NCBI RefSeq assembly: GCF_014764705.1
Contig: NZ_JACXXG010000002.1
Location: 1 to 64,000 of the forward strand
Length of the DNA: 64,000 nucleotides
From: Stutzerimonas kunmingensis
Lineage (GTDB): Bacteria; Pseudomonadota; Gammaproteobacteria; Pseudomonadales; Pseudomonadaceae
Reading direction: 5' to 3'
The translations under genes and the position numbers were made by a program. Shown in pieces: positions 55,959 through 64,000 of this stretch; position 1 is the first letter of the stretch, and each line of letters starts with the position of its first letter. The notes below the pieces were generated by a model, which searched no databases, was not told the DNA's origin, and saw only the letters and a list, made by a program, of their open reading frames with translations.

Positions 55959-56680
55959 AAGCAGTCATGCGCGTGCTGATCGTCGAGGACGACCCGATGG
56001 TCATGCGCCTGAACGTCGATTACCTGGCCCGGCTCGAGGGCGTCGAGCTGGTCGGCCAGTGCGAGAGCGTGCCGGCCGCGCTCGAGTTGCTGGAGCGCGA
56101 GGCGGTGGACCTGCTGCTGCTCGACGTCTACCTGCGCAATCGCTCCGGGCTGGAGGTGCTGCGCCATCTGCGCGCGCAGGACCGCAACACCGATGCCGTG
56201 CTGATCACCGCCGCTTCGGAGATCGAGACCGTGCGCGCGGCGCAACGCCTCGGCGCGCGGGATTACCTGGTCAAACCGTTCAGTTTCGAGCGCTTCCGCG
56301 ATGCGGTCGAGGCCTGCCGCCGTGCCCGCGATGCGCTGTCCCGCCTGCCGGATCAGCTCGGCCAGGGCGATATCGACCGGCTGTTCAGCCAGGCGCCCGC
56401 CACCGACCTGCGCCGCCCCGGCGACCTGCCCAAGGGGCTGACACCGGCATCGCTGGCGCAGGTGGCGCAGGCGATCCTGGCGCTGGACGAGGACGGTTTC
56501 ACCAGCGAAACGCTGCTGTCTGCCACCGGCATGTCACGGGTATCGGTACGCAAGTACCTCAAGCATCTGAGCGATGCACAGCTGCTGGAAGAATCCTTTC
56601 ACTACGGGCAGATCGGCCGGCCCTCGTTTCGCTATCGCTGCCTGGACCGCGCTGCGTTGCAGCGGCTGGTGCAGGGCTAG
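55955..56680 (+). CDS. CitB/DcuR-type response regulator
   Basis: A 241-residue regulator. The receiver (VLIVEDDPMVMRLNVDYL; acceptor Asp in LLLLDVYLRNRSG, about 57; Lys in YLVKPFSFERF) is followed by a linker and a C-terminal HTH (TSETLLSATGMSRVSVRKYL, about 187-206). It is the partner of the kinase before it (ATGA overlap). The likely target is the divergent 2HCT transporter gene. Its stop codon overlaps the stop of the converging serine hydrolase. Confidence 0.93.
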   Translation: MKAVMRVLIVEDDPMVMRLNVDYLARLEGVELVGQCESVPAALELLEREAVDLLLLDVYLRNRSGLEVLRHLRAQDRNTDAVLITAASEIETVRAAQRLGARDYLVKPFSFERFRDAVEACRRARDALSRLPDQLGQGDIDRLFSQAPATDLRRPGDLPKGLTPASLAQVAQAILALDEDGFTSETLLSATGMSRVSVRKYLKHLSDAQLLEESFHYGQIGRPSFRYRCLDRAALQRLVQG

Positions 56681-57732
56681 GGTTCTGCTGCAGAGGACGG
56701 CTCATGCAGCGCGCCGATGATCCCGCCGAGCAGTCGGTGCAGCGCGTCGCGATGCCCCATGGCGCCGCTGGAGGGCTGCTGGGTGTTGGAGGTCATCACC
56801 ACCGTCATCTCGAGGCCCGGCACCACGTAGACCATCTGTCCGCCATAACCCCAGCCATAGCGGACCGTTTCTCCGCCCAGCTCGGTGATGAACCAGCCAT
56901 AGCCGTAGCCGTGCCCGGTGTAGCGCGAGCGGGTGCGCGGTGTCCAGGACGCTTCTATCCAGTCCTGCGACAGCAATCGCTCGCCGGATGCGCTGAGCCC
57001 GCCGCGGCGGTAGAGCTCGCCGAAGGCCAGCAGCGAGCGTGGCGTCATCGCCATCTCGTTGCCGCCCAGGTAGATGCCCTGCGGGTCGCGCGTCCAGGCG
57101 CTGATGGTGAAGCCGTCGAGTGGCGCCAGCCACTGTCGCGCCAGCTGCAATGTGGATTTGCCGGTGCGCCGCGTAAGGATTGCCGAGAGCAGATGGCTGG
57201 AGCCCGTCGAATAGATCATCGCCGTGCCGGGGTCGGCCTCGAACGGTCGTGCCAGTGCCGCACGAACCCAGTTGCGACTCGCCACCCAGGCGCCGTAATT
57301 GCGCCCGGAGGTCGATCCGAGCCCGGCCTGCATGCTCAGCAGGTTGCCAACCGTCACCTGCTGCAGACGTGGATCGGGCTTGCCGGGCAGGTCGGCTGGC
57401 AGCAGCTCCGCAATGGGCTGCTCGACGCTCTCGATGACGCCCTTGTCGATGGCGATGCCGACCAGTGCGGAAATCACCGCTTTGGACGCGGATTTGATGT
57501 TGCTCGGCGTGGTCGTGCGATGGCCGTGGTAACCGCGCTCGGCAAGGATCTCGCCACGCTGGGCGATGATCAGGGTTTGCAGCTGCTCCAGGCGCTCGGC
57601 CTGCGCGAGTACGGCGGTCAGCCGGGTATCGGCGACTGCCAGCGGGCAGAGAAGGAACAGCATCGCCAGGCAGAGTGCGCGGCGAGGGCGGGGACTCGAT
57701 GGGTGCAGGAGGCGCAGGGCAAGTGAGTGCAT
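56677..57732 (-). CDS. Exported serine hydrolase, beta-lactamase class C/PBP4* type
   Basis: A 351-residue protein with a signal peptide (hydrophobic ALCLAMLFLLCPLAVA, cleavage about 34) and a class C beta-lactamase/esterase domain. The SxxK motif is in IKSASKAVISAL (about 85), the second motif is around YSTG in MIYSTGSSHLLSAI (about 185), and a third-box-like GYGYGWF/WGYGGQ region lies near the end. Proteins like this act as esterases or peptidases; true beta-lactamase activity is unlikely from family alone. ATG at 57732; the frame runs open further upstream without similarity. Ribosome site is weak. Confidence 0.85.
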   Translation of the reverse strand: MHSLALRLLHPSSPRPRRALCLAMLFLLCPLAVADTRLTAVLAQAERLEQLQTLIIAQRGEILAERGYHGHRTTTPSNIKSASKAVISALVGIAIDKGVIESVEQPIAELLPADLPGKPDPRLQQVTVGNLLSMQAGLGSTSGRNYGAWVASRNWVRAALARPFEADPGTAMIYSTGSSHLLSAILTRRTGKSTLQLARQWLAPLDGFTISAWTRDPQGIYLGGNEMAMTPRSLLAFGELYRRGGLSASGERLLSQDWIEASWTPRTRSRYTGHGYGYGWFITELGGETVRYGWGYGGQMVYVVPGLEMTVVMTSNTQQPSSGAMGHRDALHRLLGGIIGALHEPSSAAEP

Positions 57733-57811
57733 GCAGGGTTCGACCCTGGCCTGGCGCCACCGTGCAATCCGGGAGCCGGGCGGCGGTCCGGCTCTCGGAT
57801 GCCGAGCGAGG

Positions 57812-58258
57812 TTACTGGCGAATCCAGGTCTGCGTACGGCCCAGCGCCTCGATGCCGATGTAGCCGCGGACCTCCAGCTTGTCGCCGCCTTCGACCAGCC
57901 TGGCCTTGGCGCGGTAGGTCTTGCCCTTGGCCGGGTCAAGGATGGTACCGTCGCTCCAGGCCTGCTCGCCGTCCGGCTTGAGGTCCCAGAGAATGGTCAT
58001 GCCGGTGATGGGCTGATCCTTGCGCTCGCCGTCGCATTCGCTGCAAACCGGGTTCGGTCCGTGATCCGATTTCAGGATTTCGGCGACCTTGCCGCTCAGC
58101 GTGCCGTCAGCGGCCTGCTGGATTTCGACGATGGACTTGGGCTTGCCGGTTTCGTCGTCGATGGTCTGCCAGCGGCCGGCAGGCGATTCGGCGGCAAAAG
58201 CCAGTGAAGAGAGCGAGAGTGGCAGGGCCAGCAGCAGGGCATTGAAAAGAGGACGCAT
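57812..58258 (-). CDS. DUF2147 family exported protein
   Basis: A 148-residue protein with a signal peptide (LLLALPLSLSSLAFA, cleavage about 22) and a DUF2147 domain: AGRWQTIDDETGKPKSIVEI (about 27-46), a CSECDGERKDQPITGM loop with two Cys (about 74-89) and a final strand RGYIGIEALGRTQTWIR. Function unknown; probably a small periplasmic beta-barrel. ATG at 58258 with GGAG upstream. Confidence 0.9.
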   Translation of the reverse strand: MRPLFNALLLALPLSLSSLAFAAESPAGRWQTIDDETGKPKSIVEIQQAADGTLSGKVAEILKSDHGPNPVCSECDGERKDQPITGMTILWDLKPDGEQAWSDGTILDPAKGKTYRAKARLVEGGDKLEVRGYIGIEALGRTQTWIRQ

Positions 58259-58362
58259 GGTGTCTCCAGTGATGGAAAAGGCAGCGCCGACTCTAGCACC
58301 GGGCATTTGCCTGCACTTGCCCTGGCCGGCTGACCGGTCGGTTCTCGTCGCTTTCGTCATCC

Positions 58363-59313
58363 TCAGTCGTCCTGATCGCGGGATGGCTGGCGCCCGATCG
58401 CGGCCGCCAACGCCAGTGCCACGACCGAGCTGTGTGCGGCGTTGGTGCCGTGGTTGGCTCCCGGAAACAGCTGGAATTCGCTGTGCAGGCCGCGCCCGGA
58501 CAGCCGCTGCAGGCGGTCGATCAGGTCCCGGGCATTGCCGACCATGCGCCGCTCGGCCATATGGCGCTGGCGCGGGTCGTCCATGGCGGCACCCGCCGCG
58601 GGCTGTTCGGCACCGCCAGCCGTGACCAGCAGGCGCGCGGCGACAGGCTGGTCCGCGAGCTGCCGTTCGAACGCTTCGAGCGTGCGTTCGACATAGCCCT
58701 GGTACCACCAGATCGACGGGCTGGCGGCCACATAGCCCTGAAATGCCTGCGGCTTGGTGAACAGTGTGTAGAGGGTGAACAGGCCGCCGTAGGAATGACC
58801 GAACAGGGTCTGCCGTCGGGCGTCGACCGGGTAGCGCTGGGCGATCTGCGGTTTGAGTTCGTCCTCGATAAAGGCCAGAAAGTCATCGGCACCGCCCGAT
58901 GGCGGCGGTTCGCGGCCCGGCAGGCGCTGGCGATCGTCAGCTTTGGGCGTGTAATCCTCGGCGCGCGCTTTGAAGTCGTACAGGGCCTCGCCGGGGTAGC
59001 CGATGCCAACCACCAGTACCGAATCGCGAAGATTAGGGTCAGGCCGATCCTCCAGCGCCTGGGCCTGGATCGCCAGCCCCGGAAACAGGGCATTGCCATC
59101 CAGCACATAGAGCACCGGATAGCCACCCGGCGGTGGCGCGTGTCGCGGCTCCGAGACGAAGATGCGGTAGTCCTTGCCAGTGCGTTGCGAATGCAGGTCA
59201 CGCTGGCTGCTGTGCGGTAGCTGAATTGGCTGCCAGCCGGCTGCTTCCCCGGCGTGTGCCTGTACGGCGGCAAGCCCCAGACTGGCGAGCACGGCGAGCA
59301 GGGCGCCTTTCAT
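58363..59313 (-). CDS. Periplasmic siderophore-esterase-like alpha/beta hydrolase (IroE/Fes type)
   Basis: A 316-residue exported hydrolase of the esterase-D/IroE/Fes family. Signal peptide at about 1-21 (cleavage after AHA). Visible are YPVLYVLDGNALF (about 66-78), VVGIGYPG (about 101), the nucleophile elbow LFGHSYGGLFTLYTLF (about 170-185) and a late His in FPGANHGTN (about 285). IroE-type enzymes hydrolyse the trilactone of enterobactin-like siderophores. It overlaps the DUF2218 gene by 4 nt (ATGA) and lies downstream of a TonB receptor, which supports a role in releasing iron from a xenosiderophore. Substrate is inferred. Confidence 0.87.
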   Translation of the reverse strand: MKGALLAVLASLGLAAVQAHAGEAAGWQPIQLPHSSQRDLHSQRTGKDYRIFVSEPRHAPPPGGYPVLYVLDGNALFPGLAIQAQALEDRPDPNLRDSVLVVGIGYPGEALYDFKARAEDYTPKADDRQRLPGREPPPSGGADDFLAFIEDELKPQIAQRYPVDARRQTLFGHSYGGLFTLYTLFTKPQAFQGYVAASPSIWWYQGYVERTLEAFERQLADQPVAARLLVTAGGAEQPAAGAAMDDPRQRHMAERRMVGNARDLIDRLQRLSGRGLHSEFQLFPGANHGTNAAHSSVVALALAAAIGRQPSRDQDD

Positions 59314-59627
59314 GGCTCGACCTGCCTGTGGCCTGGCGGTAGCGGTCCGTCCAGCCAGTTCACCTTCAGTGCTTCCTCACCCGAGAAGCGATGGAGGTGG
59401 TCGTCGATGACGAAGCGCAGGCGCTTTTCCGCCTCGCCGGCCGCGGCCTGGCAGTCGATCAGCAGTCGCTCGTCATCGGCGAGCATCCGGCACTGGCCGA
59501 AGGCGAATTCGACCTGCGCCTGACGTTCGTCCAGCTGGACTTCGGCCTTGTGCGCGAAGTGTTTGCACAGCCGCATCATGTTGCGTGACGCGCGGGGTGT
59601 CGCCACCTGGGCGTGAAACTGGGGCAT
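59310..59627 (-). CDS. DUF2218 family protein
   Basis: A 105-residue DUF2218 protein. It contains ATPRASRNMMRLCKHFAHKAEV (9-30), FAFGQCRMLADDERL (about 42-56) and the C-terminal WLDGPLP. DUF2218 genes commonly sit next to siderophore-interacting proteins and iron-uptake genes; their role is not proven. It starts 55 nt after the TonB receptor stop and is coupled to the esterase gene by ATGA. Confidence 0.9.
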   Translation of the reverse strand: MPQFHAQVATPRASRNMMRLCKHFAHKAEVQLDERQAQVEFAFGQCRMLADDERLLIDCQAAAGEAEKRLRFVIDDHLHRFSGEEALKVNWLDGPLPPGHRQVEP

Positions 59628-59681
59628 GGTGATCTCCGGAAGTCAGCCGCCGACGCCTACGGGCGCAAGCGGCCAGGTGGA

Positions 59682-61820
59682 TCAGAACTCGTAACGGGCG
59701 CCCACCGTGAAGCTGCGCGACGGGCCGTAGAAGTTGAAGGTGCCGACGCTGCCAACCCGCGAAACGTATTTGCGGTCGAGCAGGTTGTTCACGTCGAAGG
59801 TGCCGGTCAGCTTGTCGGTGATCGGGTAGGACAGCTTGGCATCCACCACTGCATATCCCGGTGCGCTGAGGCGCGGGCTGCCGGCGCGTTCGATGTAGTA
59901 GTCGCTCATCGCGGTCACACCACCACCGATCCCCAGGCCGCGCAGGGCACCGCCGGGCAGGGTGTACTTGGTCCACAGCGAGGCCTGGTGCTGGGGCATC
60001 AGCGCAAAGAGCGCGTTGTCGTCACCGGCCAGGTTCTCGGTCTTCATGTAGGTGTAGCCGGCCAGCACTTCCCAGTCGGGGGTCAGGTAGCCGCTGACTT
60101 CCAATTCGCCACCGCGGATGCGGGTCTTGCCGGTGGCCTCGTAGACGCCGCTGATCGGCGCGCCGCTGTCATCAATGGCGCCGGCCGCGCGGTTCTCGTC
60201 GGTGAGCTGGAAGGCGGTGATGCGCGCGTTCAGGTCGCCGCCGAAATAGCTGCCCTTGATGCCGACCTCGTACTGTTCGCCTTCGCGCGGGTCGATGATG
60301 CGGCCGTCGGCACCGGCCTCGCTCTGCGGCTTGAATACCTGCGAGTAGCTGGCGTAGAGGGAGTGCTGGTCATCCAGATCGAACACCAGGCCGCCGTAGG
60401 GCGTGACATAGCCGGACTCGCGCACATCCTGCGTGGCGCTGCTGTTCTCGCCTTCGAAGCTGCTGACCCGCGCGCCACCGATCAGCGCCAGGCGCTGGAT
60501 CGGGCGGAAGGTCAGCTTGGCGTAGAGGCCGGCTTCGCGCTCGTCGGTTTCGGTCGGTGTGCCGAAGGTGACGTTCGGCTTGCTGGTGTCGCCCGGCTGG
60601 TAGCTGGCGACGTCGATGGCGCCGAGATTGCCGCGGGCGTCCGCGTACTCGGTCTCGTAGCGTTTGAAATCGCTGCCGATGACGAACTCGCTGACCTGCC
60701 CGAGCAGCTCGAACGGCTGGCTGTAGTTGGCATCGACGGCGAGGGTGTCCTGCTCCAGATCGCGGGCGGTGTAGGCCAGGCTGGTCGCGCCGCTGTTGAC
60801 GTTGCGCGCGGTGAAGGCATAGAGGTAATCGGTCGCGCGCCTGGAGCCGCGCACCGCCACGCGACCGTAGCCGCCATTGTCGAAGCGATGGGTCAGCTCG
60901 GCGACGACGTCGGTGCCGCGACTGTCGAAATCACCCCAGTCGGCGCCCAGGTAGGTCGAGCGGCTGAAGTCTTCCAGGCTGCCGTCGATGGCGGCCGGAT
61001 AGCCGTTGTGCGGGAGGATGTCCTTGGTCTGGTGAATCAGCCCGAAAGACATGACGGTGGCGTCGGACAGGTCGATGTCCAGTGCGCCATAGAAGCTCTC
61101 GCTGGTGTTGGCGTTGTAGTCGACCTCGCCGTTAGTGTCGGCGCGGGAGATCACCGTACGGCCGCGCACGCGCCCCTGCTCGTCGAGCGGGCCGGACAGG
61201 TCGGCTTCCAGGTAATGGGTGTCCCAGCTGCCGTAGCGCCCGGTCAGGCTGCCCTGGAATTCGCGGGTCGGGCGCTTGCGCACCATGTTGACGATGCCGC
61301 CCATCTCGCTGGTGCTGTTGAACAGCCCGGACGGCCCGCGCATGACCTCGACCCGATCGAACGGCGACAGCGACGGCAGCGTGCCGTTGATGCTGGCCAT
61401 CGGCGCGGGCAGGCCATCGATGTTGAATTCGTCGTACTCGTAGCCGCGCGCATAGATCGACGAGCGCCCGCTGTCGTTGCTCAGGGTGCGCAGGCCGGTG
61501 GAGTACTTGGCCAGGTCATCCAGGTTCACGAACTGGCGGTCGCGGATGTAATCGCTGGTGTACACGCTGATCGACTGCGGGATGTCGCGCAGTTCGGCCG
61601 GCGTCTTGGTGCCGACGGTGGCGGCCGGCACGGTGTAGCCGCCGCTTTGCTCCGAAGACGGCATGTCGTACAGGCGGTTGCCTTCTACGGTGATGCTCTC
61701 CAGCTGCACCGGTTCGGCCTGGGCGGCGACGCTCTGCGCCAGGGCGCTCAACGGAAATGGGGCGAGCAGGCCGGCGAGCAGCAATGGCCTGAGGCTTGAG
61801 GTGCGGAGAATTCTGTCCAT
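59682..61820 (-). CDS. TonB-dependent siderophore receptor
   Basis: A 712-residue outer-membrane receptor. Signal peptide (about 1-29, ending ALAQS), TonB-box-like stretch VQLESITVEGN (about 38-48), plug domain with IPQSISVYTSDYIRDR (about 80-95), YARGYEYDEFNIDGLP (about 123-138) and VEVMRGPSGLFNSTSEMGG (about 155-173), then a 22-strand barrel ending in VGARYEF with the terminal aromatic Phe. It belongs to the ferric-siderophore group (FhuE/FpvA/FoxA relatives). No N-terminal signalling domain, so no surface-signalling sigma factor is involved. A Fur-box-like site lies upstream and a PchR-like AraC regulator is divergent, so expression is likely iron-repressed and ligand-induced. The nature of the siderophore is unknown. 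Confidence 0.93.
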   Translation of the reverse strand: MDRILRTSSLRPLLLAGLLAPFPLSALAQSVAAQAEPVQLESITVEGNRLYDMPSSEQSGGYTVPAATVGTKTPAELRDIPQSISVYTSDYIRDRQFVNLDDLAKYSTGLRTLSNDSGRSSIYARGYEYDEFNIDGLPAPMASINGTLPSLSPFDRVEVMRGPSGLFNSTSEMGGIVNMVRKRPTREFQGSLTGRYGSWDTHYLEADLSGPLDEQGRVRGRTVISRADTNGEVDYNANTSESFYGALDIDLSDATVMSFGLIHQTKDILPHNGYPAAIDGSLEDFSRSTYLGADWGDFDSRGTDVVAELTHRFDNGGYGRVAVRGSRRATDYLYAFTARNVNSGATSLAYTARDLEQDTLAVDANYSQPFELLGQVSEFVIGSDFKRYETEYADARGNLGAIDVASYQPGDTSKPNVTFGTPTETDEREAGLYAKLTFRPIQRLALIGGARVSSFEGENSSATQDVRESGYVTPYGGLVFDLDDQHSLYASYSQVFKPQSEAGADGRIIDPREGEQYEVGIKGSYFGGDLNARITAFQLTDENRAAGAIDDSGAPISGVYEATGKTRIRGGELEVSGYLTPDWEVLAGYTYMKTENLAGDDNALFALMPQHQASLWTKYTLPGGALRGLGIGGGVTAMSDYYIERAGSPRLSAPGYAVVDAKLSYPITDKLTGTFDVNNLLDRKYVSRVGSVGTFNFYGPSRSFTVGARYEF

Positions 61821-61869
61821 GGGCGGCTCCTGTCGCAGCGGCGGCGACGTGTTGGCAAACGTTCGCGCT

Positions 61870-61893
61870 ACTTAATGATAATGATTTGCATCA
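61870..61893. promoter_or_regulatory. Fur-box-like site between receptor and AraC regulator
   Basis: TACTTAATGATAATGATTTG resembles the Fur consensus of GATAAT hexamers (AATGATAATGATT core). It lies about 50 nt upstream of the receptor ATG and within the divergent promoter region. Confidence 0.75.
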
Positions 61894-61992
61894 AAAGATG
61901 TCGGCGCGTAGTCTGCCACCCAGCCGCTTCGCGAACCTTTGCGGGGCCGAACATTTGCTTTGCAATCCCGTCAGTTCGAGGCGCAGCGCCGC

Positions 61993-62961
61993 ATGAATCA
62001 AGCCGATCACATCATTCGTGGCGATGAGTTGCCGGCCATGAGCAGGCCGGGGCTGCGCCTGCCCAACGAGGATGACGACCGCCTGCTCTACGGCCGGGTG
62101 AAGTGGGCGCAGCTGCGGGATGGCCTGTCGCTGCACTGGTCCGATTGCGAAGAGCTGCAGGATTTCGTCACCGAAAATGTGGTTGGTCCGCGGGTATCGT
62201 TCGTGCTCTTTCTGCAGGGCCAGAGCCGGGTCAGCTATGGCGATCTGTCGCTGACGCTCGGTCAGTCGGCGTCGCAGCGAGCTCCCGAGGGCGTGGCGGT
62301 TTCGATGAACGAGCCCGTGCTGTTCCGCCGCCAGGCGCGCCGCGGCAGTCATATCCGCAAGCTGGTGGTGAGCCTGACGCCGGACTGGTTCGAAGGGCGC
62401 GGGGAGGGCGTCGACTCGAGCGATGGCGCGATCCGCCGCTTCATGGATAGCCACCTGGCGCCGCGCATCTGGAAACCTTCGGCGCGGCTGCTGACCCTGG
62501 CCGAGCAGATGCTCAACCCGCCCGGCTATGACCCGCTGCTTCAGGGCCTGTACCTGGAAAGCCGCGCACTGGACATCGCCTGCGAGGCACTGATCAGCCT
62601 GGGTGATGGCTCGGCGTCGGCGGAACAGGGCCTGCGCCCGCAGGAGTACCGCCGCCTGCAACGCCTCCTCGCGCTCCTCGACAGCGGTGAGGCCGACGAC
62701 TGGACGCTGGAGCGCATCGCCCGGGAGGTGGGCGTCAATGCCACCACGCTGCAGCGGCAGTTTCGCCTGTTCAAGGGCATGACCGTGTTCGAGTACCAGC
62801 GTGCCCGCCGGCTGCAACTGGCGCGGGATGCGTTGGAGCGTGAAGGTGCCAGCGTCAATGAGGCCGCCTGGCGCGCCGGCTACAACAGTCCGGCCAACTT
62901 CGCCACGGCGTTCAAACGCCAGTTCGGCATCAGCCCGCGGCAGGTGCGGGCGAGGGTTTGA
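61993..62961 (+). CDS. AraC-family regulator, PchR-like
   Basis: A 322-residue AraC protein. An N-terminal effector domain (about 1-205) is followed by the two HTH motifs: WTLERIAREVGVNATTLQRQ (about 234-253) and SVNEAAWRAGYNSPANFATA (about 285-304), closed by FKRQFGISPRQVRAR. Divergence from the siderophore receptor and the FKGMTVFEYQRARRLQLA segment match the PchR/YbtA/AlcR type, which use the siderophore as coactivator. ATG at 61993 begins the credible protein; the upstream frame opens at a TTG. Positions 62962-63184 show nothing further. Confidence 0.9.
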   Translation: MNQADHIIRGDELPAMSRPGLRLPNEDDDRLLYGRVKWAQLRDGLSLHWSDCEELQDFVTENVVGPRVSFVLFLQGQSRVSYGDLSLTLGQSASQRAPEGVAVSMNEPVLFRRQARRGSHIRKLVVSLTPDWFEGRGEGVDSSDGAIRRFMDSHLAPRIWKPSARLLTLAEQMLNPPGYDPLLQGLYLESRALDIACEALISLGDGSASAEQGLRPQEYRRLQRLLALLDSGEADDWTLERIAREVGVNATTLQRQFRLFKGMTVFEYQRARRLQLARDALEREGASVNEAAWRAGYNSPANFATAFKRQFGISPRQVRARV

Positions 62962-63184
62962 ACTGGCTGGGGCTGAGTCGGGCAGGATTCGTTGCCGCGT
63001 CCCTTGCCTGATCGGCTCCGGCCATTCGTCGGTTTGCCGCACCGTTAGCCTGTCGCTGCGGATCAGTGGTTGAAGTTTCCCGGCCGAGCGCCGAAAAAGA
63101 AGCATCGCTCGACGAGCAACTGCTGCTCTTCGACGTCACGCTTCGATTCGTTGCCCGGTGCCATGCGCCGTGGGGGACTGCCTC

Positions 63185-63949
63185 ATGAAAACGTCGCTGG
63201 CTCGCCTTTGCAGGCTGTTGCCCGCCCTGGTGCTGTGCTGGGCGCCCGGTGCGATGGCGGGGCACGTCATAACCGCGGTCACCGAAGAGCTGCCGCCCTA
63301 CAACATGACCGTCGATGGCGAGCTGACCGGCATGGGCACCGAGGTGGTGAAGGCGGTACTGGAGGAGGCCGGCGAGGACGTGCGCATCCGTTCCATGCCC
63401 TGGGCCCGTGCCTATGACATCGCCTTGAACAACGAGAACGTGCTGATCTATTCCATCGCCCGCACGCCGCAGCGCGAGCCCTTGTTCAAGTGGGTCGGGG
63501 TGATCGCGCCGACCCGCTGGTTCCTGTTCTCGCTGCCCGGCACCGAGTTCGACCTGAAAACCCTGGACGATGCCCGGCAATACCAGATCGCCACGGTCAA
63601 GGCGGATGTCGGCGAGCAGTATCTGATCGACAAGGGCTTCGCCGTCGGCCGCAACCTGCAGTCGAGCAACAAGTACGAGCACAACTACCAGAAGCTCAAG
63701 GCGGGGCGGGTGGATCTGTGGATATCCAACGAACTCAATGCCCATTACCTGGTGCGCCAGGCCAGTGGCGATCCGAACGAGGCGGCGGTGCCGCAGCTGA
63801 GCCTGGACGACCTTGGCGGTGCGAATGGCCTGTGCATGGCGTTCAGTCGCGACACGCCGGATGAAGTCGTCGAGCGCTTCCGCCAGGCGCTGGCTCGCGT
63901 GCGGGCCGATGGGCGCTACGACGCGATTGTCGCGAAATGGCTGAAATGA
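63185..63949 (+). CDS. Periplasmic solute-binding protein, amino-acid type (SBP_bac_3)
   Basis: A 254-residue exported protein. Signal peptide (LCRLLPALVLCWAPGAMA, cleavage about 25) and a family-3 binding fold: ITAVTEELPPYNMTVDGELTGMGTEVV (27-53), SIARTPQREPLFKWVGVI (about 88-105), and VRADGRYDAIVAKWL at the end. No ABC permease is beside it, and its stop overlaps the next start (ATGA). Orphan proteins of this type often feed a sensor kinase or diguanylate cyclase; the partner gene is cut by the window end. GGGGGA precedes the ATG at 63185. Confidence 0.88.
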   Translation: MKTSLARLCRLLPALVLCWAPGAMAGHVITAVTEELPPYNMTVDGELTGMGTEVVKAVLEEAGEDVRIRSMPWARAYDIALNNENVLIYSIARTPQREPLFKWVGVIAPTRWFLFSLPGTEFDLKTLDDARQYQIATVKADVGEQYLIDKGFAVGRNLQSSNKYEHNYQKLKAGRVDLWISNELNAHYLVRQASGDPNEAAVPQLSLDDLGGANGLCMAFSRDTPDEVVERFRQALARVRADGRYDAIVAKWLK

Positions 63950-64000
63950 ACGACGACTCAACCACCACGATCAGCGAGTCGGTGCCGCGGCCGGTGGGTT
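63946..64000 (+). CDS. Partial gene cut by the window end
   Basis: An ATG at 63946 overlaps the stop of the solute-binding protein gene (ATGA) and stays open for 18 codons (MNDDSTTTISESVPRPVG) to the right border. Coupling suggests a functional partner of the binding protein. Too short to identify. Confidence 0.6.
   Translation, partial: MNDDSTTTISESVPRPVG

Overview
The window is about 64 kb of GC-rich gammaproteobacterial chromosome. Gene content and local order point to a Pseudomonas-type organism, most likely the P. stutzeri group (Stutzerimonas). Evidence: the ubiE-ubiJ-ubiB / hisI-hisE / tatABC block, hslVU next to a DUF971 gene, ntrBC separated from glnA by two DUF4124 genes, yrfG/nudE/cysQ, fbp-DUF924-lipoprotein-blc, and Rsm-type small RNAs. 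The species call is inference. I found no tRNA, rRNA, CRISPR array, prophage or insertion sequence.

Layout. 1-1500: a gene-poor stretch with a small cold-shock protein flanked by two copies of a GGA-rich small RNA of the RsmX/Y/Z kind, each with half a GacA box upstream and an intrinsic terminator. 1528-6992: a six-gene, fully overlapping minus-strand operon coding for a stressosome (RsbR, RsbS, RsbT, an RsbX-like phosphatase fused to an RsbW/RsbT-like kinase domain) followed by a soluble histidine kinase and a double-receiver hybrid kinase. 7147-13016: a LysR regulator divergent from a fatty-acid/alcohol catabolism cluster (3-hydroxyacyl-CoA dehydrogenase, acyl-CoA dehydrogenase, iron alcohol dehydrogenase, thioesterase). 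13129-20932: glycine-zipper protein, fdhD, a second hybrid sensor kinase, and housekeeping genes (yrfG, nudE, cysQ, thioesterase, YkgJ-type protein).

21086-28658: glycogen phosphorylase preceded by a coupled leader peptide, fbp, DUF924, two small lipoproteins, blc, pip, dtd, UPF0158. 28832-34854: rsmE-tatC-tatB-tatA-hisE-hisI-ubiB-ubiJ-ubiE, all on the minus strand. 35087-40975: a PHA-system small protein and DUF971 gene that in other pseudomonads bracket the mcl-PHA synthase cluster, which is absent here; then hslU-hslV, an FdhF/YdeP molybdoenzyme and trmL. 41028-50725: nitrogen-control region (ntrC-ntrB, two DUF4124 proteins, glnA with a sigma-54 promoter and two NtrC sites), thiI and typA. 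51079-52715: a chemoreceptor gene broken by a one-base frameshift, preceded by a large palindrome built on TTGTACAA octamers. 52788-56680: a 2-hydroxycarboxylate transporter divergent from a CitA/DcuS-like sensor kinase and its CitB/DcuR-like regulator. 56677-64000: a serine hydrolase, DUF2147 protein, an iron module (siderophore esterase, DUF2218, TonB-dependent receptor with Fur box, divergent PchR-like AraC regulator), a solute-binding protein and the first codons of another gene.

The most notable systems are the stressosome with its attached phosphorelay at 1528-6992 and the twin Rsm small RNAs at the left end. The antisense open frames that shadow nearly every gene are high-GC artefacts and are left out.
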